The translations under genes and the position numbers were made by a program. The notes beneath the pieces were generated by a model. That model was not told where the DNA came from, made no database searches, and saw only the letters and a list, made by a program, of their open reading frames with translations. Positions 1 to 4,845 of a stretch of 5,244 bases of DNA are shown in pieces (positions within the stretch are counted from its first letter, which is position 1; each line of letters opens with the position of its first letter). This DNA comes from Deltaproteobacteria bacterium (GTDB taxonomy: Bacteria > Desulfobacterota > Desulfobulbia > Desulfobulbales > BM004), in NCBI GenBank assembly GCA_019312695.1, contig JAFDCT010000194.1, forward strand, positions 1 through 5,244, written 5' to 3'.

Positions 1-97
1 CAAGACCTGCAAGACCTTTAATAAGATTCTCATCAAATGATCTAATCCCGTCCCGGTCATTGGATAAAATTTGCTGAACTACCGAATTTTCAGACAT
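1..97 (-). CDS. Start of an unidentified element gene (partial, first 32 codons)
   Basis: An ATG at 97-95 opens a frame that stays open to the window edge; the product begins MSENSVVQQILSND and continues to residue 32. The start is well supported. AGGGG lies about 6 nt upstream, inside the end of the excisionase-like gene, and the ATG comes one base after that gene's TAA (99-101). This is a typical translationally coupled arrangement. The product is not recognisable from 32 residues, which are mostly polar and show no membrane segment or zinc motif. Genes placed just after an excisionase in such elements are often replication or primase-type proteins, but nothing visible here shows that. Confidence 0.6.
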   Translation of the reverse strand, partial: MSENSVVQQILSNDRDGIRSFDENLIKGLAGL

Positions 98-98
98 A

Positions 99-305
99 TT
101 AAGCCCCTGCATCAACTGTTTTAACGTGTTTTCCAGACAGAAAAGCGTCTAGGGACTCTTTGGTATAAAAGAGTTTGTTCTCAATTCGGATGAACTCAGG
201 CCCCCGCCTTTGGCATCGTTTCACTTCAAGCGTACCTTTTGTAGTGTTATAACCATTCTCTGCAAGGTACTGGACTGCTGCAATAGTGTTGTAAATTTTG
301 GGCAT
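99..305 (-). CDS. Excisionase / AlpA-like winged helix-turn-helix protein
   Basis: This 68-residue protein fits the small MerR-like/HTH_17 excisionase pattern. An N-terminal helix-turn-helix lies at about residues 4-32 (YNTIAAVQYLAENGYNTTKG), a basic stretch (KRCQRRG, 29-35) follows, then a wing with FIRIENKLFYTKESLDAFL at 38-56. The closing 'Y.KE.LDAFL' helix is characteristic of the fold. Such proteins bend attachment-site DNA to favour excision and may repress or activate promoters. The length is normal for the family. The start is fixed by a strong GGAGG (314-318 on the complement) 8 nt upstream. That site is predicted to be sequestered in a hairpin, so expression may be controlled after transcription. 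The gene is one base upstream of the next element gene. A purely regulatory (AlpA) role rather than excision cannot be excluded. Confidence 0.75.
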   Translation of the reverse strand: MPKIYNTIAAVQYLAENGYNTTKGTLEVKRCQRRGPEFIRIENKLFYTKESLDAFLSGKHVKTVDAGA

Positions 306-357
306 AAAAAAAACCTCCGTAAAGCTAGTTAATTGTTGTTAACCAATCTACAGAGGT
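306..357 (-). promoter_or_regulatory. Structured leader of the excisionase-like gene: SD-sequestering hairpin or terminator
   Basis: On the minus-strand RNA, ACCUCUGU (357-350) can pair along all 8 positions with ACGGAGGU (320-313), with one G-U pair. The 3' arm contains the Shine-Dalgarno sequence of the excisionase-like gene. Inside the loop a second perfect hairpin can form: GUUAA (343-339) and UUAAC (332-328) with a 6-nt loop. The outer stem is followed at once by a T run that reaches the ATG (8 T including the last arm base). The hairpin can therefore mask the ribosome site, act as an intrinsic terminator for transcripts coming from the integrase, or both. Pairing was read by eye; no free energy was computed. 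Confidence 0.5.
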
Positions 358-382
358 ATTAGAGAAATTATGGGGTAAAAGT

Positions 383-403
383 TTAGGTGATTCAGATACC
401 TAA
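383..403. promoter_or_regulatory. Inverted repeat, possible operator upstream of the excisionase-like gene
   Basis: TTAGGT (383-388) and ACCTAA (398-403) form perfect 6-bp arms around a 9-bp spacer. The repeat sits in the 161-bp gap between the unknown 164-residue gene and the excisionase-like gene. On the minus strand a weak -10-like CATAAT lies just downstream (366-371), with a poor -35 match inside the repeat, so a repressor bound here could cover the promoter. No poly-T run follows on either strand, so it is not an obvious terminator. Function is inferred from position only. Confidence 0.3.
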
Positions 404-466
404 CATTTGTTTTATTTTCTTATCTTGCCTTATTTTTTTTACGGTATCCGCACTAACATACATTTT

Positions 467-961
467 TTAGGCTACAATTTCGTTAAAACTTTGATTTCTT
501 AATTTTCTTATCTTACCATTCTTAATATTTTTAATGATTTTGAGAGCCGCCAAGGCTACCTCAATATATTTTTCAGTAGTCAAATAATTCGTAAATGGAC
601 TTCTGCCTTTACCCAGATTAAAACCGAAAGCGTCACTAACAGTCTCAGGATTGCCTTTATCAGTTCCAGTTTTAGTTGCTTTAAGAAGGTTGCCTCCCGC
701 TTCAGTAAGGTAATTTAAAAGCCATGCTGGAAAAGTTTTTTTATTACTTATACAAAATGTAATTGCTTCCCAGACATAAAGTGGATTTTGCCATATGTCG
801 TATTTCTTTTTGGGAATATAAAGCAACAAATCCTTAAAAGCTATCTGTGCTTCTGATATCGCTTTCGATACTCTTTTCTTAATTTGGGGGTCTTTAATAT
901 ATATGGTGATATAACGTTCACCCTCATTTTTTCTAATCGGTTTATCCTCTGCGATTATCAT
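467..961 (-). CDS. Element protein of unknown function, coupled to the integrase
   Basis: This 164-residue protein has no recognised enzyme motif, signal peptide or membrane segment. It is basic, especially at the C-terminus (about residues 141-156, KIIKNIKNGKIRKLRN), which could contact nucleic acid. A central block, PLYVWEAI (60-67) followed by PAWLLNYL (78-85), and a later GKGRSPFTNY (117-126) resemble blocks I associate with uncharacterised small proteins in proteobacterial genomes; I cannot name a family with certainty. The ATG overlaps the integrase TGA in an ATGA (958-961), and a weak GAGGGA lies upstream, so translation is probably coupled to the integrase. It may belong to the integration module, as an accessory or directionality protein, but that is inferred from position alone. 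Confidence 0.75.
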   Translation of the reverse strand: MIIAEDKPIRKNEGERYITIYIKDPQIKKRVSKAISEAQIAFKDLLLYIPKKKYDIWQNPLYVWEAITFCISNKKTFPAWLLNYLTEAGGNLLKATKTGTDKGNPETVSDAFGFNLGKGRSPFTNYLTTEKYIEVALAALKIIKNIKNGKIRKLRNQSFNEIVA

Positions 962-2184
962 TTTGCGCTTCCCTCTTTTTTTCCCCAGGGTAAATTTATT
1001 TGTTTGCCTGAAATTTTTTTGGTCTTTGATTTTTTACCCATTAGAAGTTCCGCTGCCCTGCTTGCTGCTTTTTTCTTTGTGCCGGGGAGAAATTGAGCAT
1101 ATCTCCGAGTCATGGTTGCATCTTTGTGAGTTAATAATTCCCCAATCATATCAAGGGTAAATTCCCCGCTATTTGCCAAGGTCACGGCAAAATGATGTCG
1201 AAGACCATGAAAAATTCGAAATGTCTTAGACAGTTTAGCCTTTGTCTTAATCCTTTCGACCGCTGTTGAATCCACCCGCTGCCCGCCATTACGCCCAGGG
1301 AATATATATATGCTGTTAGGGAACTTATTGTTTCGCCAGACTATTTGTTCTCGTAGGATGGTTTCAACTATGGGGTTGATCGGTACAGAAACTGTCTTGC
1401 CGCCTTTGGGAGAACGGAGGGTGATTATACTGTTTAAAAAGTCTATGTCTTGACCTTGCAGTTTAAAAATCTCTCCTCGTCTAAGGCCGCTGAACATGGC
1501 AAGTTTTAACATCCTGGCTACATCCTGAGCCTTCCAGGAGGCAAGCACTTTTAGAAGCCTATCAACTTCATCAGGTGTCAAAAATTCAACCTTTTCATTG
1601 TCACGTTTAGGCATTTCAATTATGAAAGACAGGGCAGGGGATAGGCCCGTTTTTTTGCCATAATTGGCAATTCTCCTTACAAGCTCTAATGCGCCCCAAA
1701 CTGTCGCTGGGGCTTTGCCTTTCATGTTTTTTCTTATCCGATCCATATCAAGAGGGGAAAGGCTCGATATGGTTCTTTTGCCAAGGGTAGGGGAAACATG
1801 CTTGTCATAACGGTAACGGTCGAATTTTGCAGCTTGTGGGCTGCCACCCCTTTGCTCAAAGTACAGTTCTGCCAGTTCATCAAGAGAATGGTTTCTTTTA
1901 ATTTTTTCTTTTTTAAATTCCTTTGCGGTTTTTACCTCTCCACCATGCCGACCTTCACGGAGCCGATCCGCTCTAATATCTGCTGCAACTTGTGGGCTGT
2001 AACCCTCTGACTTCCATCCGACCTTTTCCCATAATTTTTTTGTGCCTGACTTAAAGGTGATGTAATAACAAACATCGTATGAGCCATTGAGTTTTTTAGT
2101 GTCGCTTTTCCTGTAATACACTCCTGTCCATCTTTTAGAGTCAACTCGTTTCTTGTTTGTTTTTCTGCTGTATTTTTTTGCCAT
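958..2184 (-). CDS. int: Tyrosine recombinase (site-specific integrase)
   Basis: This 408-residue phage-type integrase catalyses site-specific insertion into, and excision from, a tRNA gene. The N-terminal 90 or so residues are basic and resemble an arm-type DNA-binding domain. Residues about 97-180 (DELAELYFEQRGG onward) match a SAM-like core-binding domain. The catalytic domain spans about 195-365. The catalytic set is complete: R235 in SGLRRGE, a hairpin lysine (K260 or K263), H326 and R329 in HGLRHH, H353 in LTHKD and the nucleophile Y362 in RRYAQF. The C-terminal tail after 366 is lysine-rich. The ATG has TAGGAG upstream at about 5 nt spacing. The gene lies about 190 bp from the tRNA remnant and reads away from it. 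It appears intact and probably active. Confidence 0.95.
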   Translation of the reverse strand: MAKKYSRKTNKKRVDSKRWTGVYYRKSDTKKLNGSYDVCYYITFKSGTKKLWEKVGWKSEGYSPQVAADIRADRLREGRHGGEVKTAKEFKKEKIKRNHSLDELAELYFEQRGGSPQAAKFDRYRYDKHVSPTLGKRTISSLSPLDMDRIRKNMKGKAPATVWGALELVRRIANYGKKTGLSPALSFIIEMPKRDNEKVEFLTPDEVDRLLKVLASWKAQDVARMLKLAMFSGLRRGEIFKLQGQDIDFLNSIITLRSPKGGKTVSVPINPIVETILREQIVWRNNKFPNSIYIFPGRNGGQRVDSTAVERIKTKAKLSKTFRIFHGLRHHFAVTLANSGEFTLDMIGELLTHKDATMTRRYAQFLPGTKKKAASRAAELLMGKKSKTKKISGKQINLPWGKKEGSAK

Positions 2185-2218
2185 TTCGACTCCTATAATT
2201 TGAACCCTACGGTCTAAA

Positions 2219-2238
2219 TTTCTACCCTATTTCTACCC
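2219..2238 (+). repeat. Putative integrase arm-type sites, pair 1 (TTTCTACCC x2)
   Basis: The nonamer TTTCTACCC occurs at 2219-2227 and again at 2230-2238, a centre-to-centre distance of 11 bp (one helical turn). The pair lies in the integrase leader, about 35 bp upstream of its ATG. An inverted pair of the same core (GGTAGAA) lies at 2344-2362. Repeated short sites in helical phase beside the core site are typical of arm-type sites for integrases with an N-terminal DNA-binding domain. The binding role is inferred. Confidence 0.55.
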
Positions 2239-2282
2239 AAATGATTAAAAAATGCTAAAATTCATTAAATCAAACTAAGCGT

Positions 2283-2311
2283 ATAAAACACTGTCTGTTC
2301 AGCTCTGTCAA
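2283..2311 (-). promoter_or_regulatory. Probable sigma-70 promoter of the integrase
   Basis: On the minus strand a perfect TTGACA -35 (2311-2306) is followed after 17 bp by TTTTAT (2288-2283), which matches the TATAAT consensus at 4 of 6 positions. Transcription would start near 2276, giving a leader of about 90 nt that contains the first pair of putative arm sites. The promoter lies between the two pairs of sites, so integrase bound at both could repress its own gene. Confidence 0.55.
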
Positions 2312-2343
2312 TTTGTATTAAGGAAATTTAAAGAAGATTACGT

Positions 2344-2362
2344 GGTAGAAAAAAGGTAGAAG
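2344..2362 (-). repeat. Putative integrase arm-type sites, pair 2 (GGTAGAA x2)
   Basis: GGTAGAAA (2344-2351) and GGTAGAAG (2355-2362) are the reverse complement of the heptamer in the other pair, again exactly 11 bp apart. They end about 12 bp before the tRNA-like anticodon arm that should contain the recombination core. Matching sequence, matching spacing and opposite orientation of the two pairs make chance unlikely. Which arm (P or P') this is cannot be decided from one end of the element. Confidence 0.55.
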
Positions 2363-2374
2363 CTAAAATATATT

Positions 2375-2424
2375 AAGCGTTCGAGACGCTAAGGTCGGAG
2401 TTTCAAATCCTCTCGTCCCGACCA
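2375..2424 (+). other. Attachment site: 3' half of a proline-type tRNA (element-chromosome junction)
   Basis: The sequence fits tRNA spacing exactly from position 27 to 76: anticodon stem AAGCG/CGCTA (4 of 5 pairs), loop TTCGAGA (2380-2386), variable loop AGGTC, T arm GGAGT-TTCAAAT-CCTCT, acceptor 3' strand CGTCCCG, A73 and encoded CCA (2422-2424). The stretch GGTCGGAG plus the T arm closely resembles bacterial tRNA-Pro as I recall E. coli proK. No D arm or 5' acceptor strand precedes it, the loop would read anticodon CGA rather than a proline anticodon, and the normally conserved 53-61 pair is T-C. It is therefore a remnant, not a working tRNA. The anticodon-stem dyad is a common core site for tyrosine integrases. 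The proline assignment is likely but made by memory. Confidence 0.75.
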
Positions 2425-3782
2425 TTTTCTTTAATTTCCGTTACTTCACACCCGAGTTTTCCTTCCTGCAGAATGACTTCCAGATTTTTGCCGATTATTA
2501 CCTGTTTTGTGGTGCGGATCAATTCGCCTGCCGGTTTTTCATGCGGCCCTGACCTGACTAGTGCATAGCCGCGCCCCAGAACACCCAGAGGACTGACAGC
2601 TGCAAGAAGTGTTGTAGCAGCAGTAAGCCTGTTTCTCTTTTTCTTCAGTTGATGCTGCATCATGGAATACAGTCGACGGATAATTTCCCTGGTCCATTGA
2701 TGTTGGTAGGTGAACCGTTGGATGGGGCTTTGTTTATGCAGCCTGCCGGAGAGTGACTCAAGGAGAATGGCGTTTCTGTGTAGAAAGCTATTAAAGTGGT
2801 GGGGCAGGGAGAAAACCAGATTGTCCAGGTATATGAATTTGTGACTTATAAAAGCCCTCGGATCACTCAACATGCCTCGCAGTATCATGACCCGGTGTTT
2901 TTTCTTTTCAATCATCTGAGTGCAGGTTTTGGCGAGTAAAAGACTGAGTCGCTGGACATGCTCTGAGAGTGACTGCTTATTAGGTACAACCAACTCAGCA
3001 GCAGCACTTGGTGTAGGAGCCCGAAGGTCTGCAGCAAAATCTGTGATGGTAAAATCTATTTCATGACCGATTGCTGAGATTACAGGAATGAAGGAACTAT
3101 ATATAGCACGAGCGACACTCTCCTCGTTGAAGGCCCAGAGATCCTCTATCGAACCACCCCCACGGCATAAAACGATAACATCGGAACGTTTGAGCTGGTT
3201 GATCGTTTCGATGGCTGTACATATTTCAGGGGCAGCGTCGCGCCCCTGCACCCGAACTGGGAAAATTTCTATAGGTTGGGAGGGAAAGCGATGCAGGGCG
3301 ACCTTGAGAAAATCATAGAGGGCCGCACCCTCTGGAGAGGTGATCAGGGCTACCCTGGCTGGAAATTTTGGTATCTCTTTTTTGTGTTCCTGGTCAAAAA
3401 TCCCTTCCCGGGCAAGTTTCAGCTTGAGATTTTCAAAGGCAACCTGTAATTCACCAAGGCCCAGTCTTTCAATATAATCAATAAGTAGCTGGTATTCGCC
3501 CCTTGGTTCATACACTGAAATCCGGCCGCGGCAAACTACCTGCTGGCCATCAGCCGGTTTTTCCCGGAGGTATTTTTGCTGCTGTTTAAAAAGTACGGTC
3601 TTCAGCTGCGAATCCTCGTCCTTCAGTGTGAAGTACAGATGGCCTGAATAGGGCTGCCGGAGGTTGGAAATTTCTCCACTGACAGTCACAAAGGGGAATT
3701 CCGTTTCCAGAAGACCCCGTATGGACCTGGTAAGTTCTGTGACCGTCAGAATTCTCGGAGTAGGTAAATTAATCATTGGCAT
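2403..3782 (-). CDS. xseA: Exodeoxyribonuclease VII large subunit
   Basis: XseA with the small subunit XseB degrades single-stranded DNA from either end to oligonucleotides in the cytoplasm and takes part in DNA repair. The 459 residues match the usual length (E. coli about 456). An OB-fold occupies about 12-105 (VSGEISNLR at 34-42, GHLYFTLKD at 47-55). The nuclease domain follows, with ALITSPEGAALYD (145-157), CRGGGSIEDLWAFN (206-219), AIGHEIDFTITDFAADLRAP (237-256) and the C-terminal LGVLGRGYAL (399-408). D157, R207, H240 and D243 correspond to residues reported as essential in E. coli. The ATG at 3782-3780 lacks a clear Shine-Dalgarno; a second ATG lies at codon 3. The gene ends inside the tRNA remnant, its stop lying in the T loop, so the last codons are antisense to the tRNA 3' end. 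No xseB is seen in the window. Confidence 0.97.
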   Translation of the reverse strand: MPMINLPTPRILTVTELTRSIRGLLETEFPFVTVSGEISNLRQPYSGHLYFTLKDEDSQLKTVLFKQQQKYLREKPADGQQVVCRGRISVYEPRGEYQLLIDYIERLGLGELQVAFENLKLKLAREGIFDQEHKKEIPKFPARVALITSPEGAALYDFLKVALHRFPSQPIEIFPVRVQGRDAAPEICTAIETINQLKRSDVIVLCRGGGSIEDLWAFNEESVARAIYSSFIPVISAIGHEIDFTITDFAADLRAPTPSAAAELVVPNKQSLSEHVQRLSLLLAKTCTQMIEKKKHRVMILRGMLSDPRAFISHKFIYLDNLVFSLPHHFNSFLHRNAILLESLSGRLHKQSPIQRFTYQHQWTREIIRRLYSMMQHQLKKKRNRLTAATTLLAAVSPLGVLGRGYALVRSGPHEKPAGELIRTTKQVIIGKNLEVILQEGKLGCEVTEIKENGRDERI

Positions 3783-4099
3783 AAATTTATAGTGTAGTTA
3801 ACTTTAAACTCTATCACGAGTAAAATGTAGCAGGCAGCTGCCGGATAAATTATAAAATAGTGTACTCTTTAAGTACTGTGGCATAAATTATTTTTTTGAA
3901 TTATTTAGGCAAATTCATGAAAAGCCGGATGCTTTTTTTGGCAGTCAATATTATAGTTACCCGATTTGACCCCTGCCGGGACAATAATCTTACAATGTAA
4001 CTTAATCATTGTGCTTTATAAATGAAGGCTGCATGCAGCTAATTATTATTTAACCTGGCAGTAAAAGAACTGATCGTTAAGACTGAAACAGGAAAACAT
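3783..4099. promoter_or_regulatory. Divergent intergenic region between xseA and the TPR gene, with small palindromes
   Basis: This 317-bp A/T-rich region should carry both promoters. Toward xseA a TATAAT -10 is seen on the minus strand (3854-3849), but no convincing -35 is present. Dyads seen: GGCAGCTGCC (3833-3842), GTACT/AGTAC around 5 bp (3862-3876), ACAATG/CATTGT around 9 bp (3992-4012) and the perfect 12-bp GCTGCATGCAGC (4028-4039). None is followed by a T run, so they look more like protein sites than terminators. No reading frame of note, RNA gene or riboswitch was recognised. Confidence 0.45.
3966..3996 (+). promoter_or_regulatory. Weak candidate promoter for the TPR-panC pair
   Basis: TTGACC (3966-3971) and TACAAT (3991-3996) match the sigma-70 elements at 5 of 6 positions each, but the 19-bp spacer is longer than ideal. 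The -10 overlaps the left arm of the ACAATG/CATTGT dyad, which would then be an operator around the start point. The mRNA leader would be about 95 nt and would include the 12-bp palindrome at 4028-4039. Confidence 0.3.
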
Positions 4100-4831
4100 A
4101 TGAGCACACAGAGTTTATTCAGCAAGAAAAATATAAAATCGCAACAACCGGATACTCGCAAAGGCCTGCTTGAGGAACTGAGCCTGCCGCCGGAGATGAT
4201 CTCCTTTATCAGAAAAAACACCAGAACTCTGCAGATAGGTCTGATTTGTGGGGTATTCCTGGTTCTGGGAGTGATTTTTTATAATTATTATTCCGAAATG
4301 CAGGAAAAGAAGGGGGCATCGCTCCTGGCTTCCGGCCTGCAAAGCGACTCAACGGACCAGCGAGTTCAGATCCTTGCAAATGTCATTACGCAATATGGAC
4401 GAACCACTGCGGCCCGCTGGTCCCAAGTTGAATTGGCTCATCTGGACTATAAGGAGGGCAAGTTTGAGGCAGCTGCAGCAAAATATAATAAAATACTGGA
4501 TGCACTTCCTGCCGACAATCCCCTGGTCCCATTGACCAGATTGAATCTGGCACAGAGTTATGAGCAAACATGACAGTTGGATCAGGCCATTGCCCAATAC
4601 ACTTTGTTGAAGAATTATGCCGGTTTCACAAATCAGGCTTCGTTGGGTCTCGCCAGGATGTATATGGCAAAAAAAGATCCGGACCAGGCCCGCATGATCT
4701 ACCAGGAACTTTTGAGCAGCCTGGAAAATGCACCTGATCCAGTGCTTAAGTCCCAGGTAGAGGCAAGACTAGCGGTCCTCGATGCAGACAATACTGCCAT
4801 TTTACCTCAGGCCGAAGAAAGCACGGAATAA
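4100..4831 (+). pseudogene. YfgM-like membrane-anchored TPR protein, interrupted by an in-frame TGA
   Basis: One reading frame runs from ATG 4100 (AGGA 6 nt upstream) to TAA 4829-4831, with a single TGA at codon 158 (4571-4573). The combined frame of 243 codons gives a cytoplasmic N-terminus, one membrane segment at about residues 44-61 (IGLICGVFLVLGVIFY) and a periplasmic TPR region. Repeats are at about 108-135, 145-172 and 181-207. The layout resembles YfgM/TPR_21 proteins, which E. coli uses as SecYEG-associated periplasmic chaperone partners. The TGA falls at the inter-helix turn of repeat 2 (SYEQT-stop-QLDQA), where TPRs prefer glycine, so GGA to TGA is the simplest explanation. Both flanks keep good TPR sequence, so the lesion is recent, is a read error, or is read through. 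A truncated product would be 157 residues with about one and a half repeats. Confidence 0.7.
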
Positions 4832-4845
4832 TCTCCCGCATCCTC

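Larger units (their letters stand above)
1..2424 (-). mobile_element. Right (integrase) end of a tRNA-integrated element, probably a prophage or integrative element
   Basis: The segment has a tyrosine integrase, an excisionase-like protein, accessory genes on one strand, and a tRNA 3'-half duplication at its border with chromosomal xseA. That is the usual layout of an element inserted at the 3' end of a tRNA gene. The right boundary is placed at the tRNA remnant (2375-2424); the left boundary is outside the window. The genes look more A/T-rich than the flanking xseA and panC, with long A and T runs, which fits acquired DNA. No structural, replication or conjugation gene is visible, so phage, ICE and satellite cannot be told apart. 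Confidence 0.85.

Noticed and set aside
884..1160. Plus-strand open frames inside the integrase and the neighbouring gene
   Set aside because: They lie opposite strongly supported coding sequence, resemble no family and lack ribosome sites.
2240..2275. IHF or excisionase sites in the A/T-rich stretch between the arm-like repeats
   Set aside because: AATCAA occurs at 2268-2273 but the TTR half of the IHF consensus is missing, and the ATTAAA repeats are too short to separate from A/T-rich background.
2291..2311. LexA/SOS box near the integrase promoter (CTGTC repeats)
   Set aside because: The two CTGTC copies are direct repeats, and CTGT-N8-ACAG is not matched on either strand.
2375..2424. 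A complete functional tRNA gene with a CGA (Ser) anticodon
   Set aside because: No D arm or 5' acceptor strand precedes it, and the 53-61 and 27-43 pairs are broken; serine tRNAs also need a long variable arm, which is absent.
3088..3318. Plus-strand frame inside xseA
   Set aside because: It is antisense to the conserved catalytic region of xseA; an open frame here is a by-product of codon use.
4571..4615. Selenocysteine insertion element after the TGA
   Set aside because: Only a weak hairpin (TTGG...CCAA with a large internal bulge) can be drawn, and the residue position is a TPR turn glycine, not a redox site.
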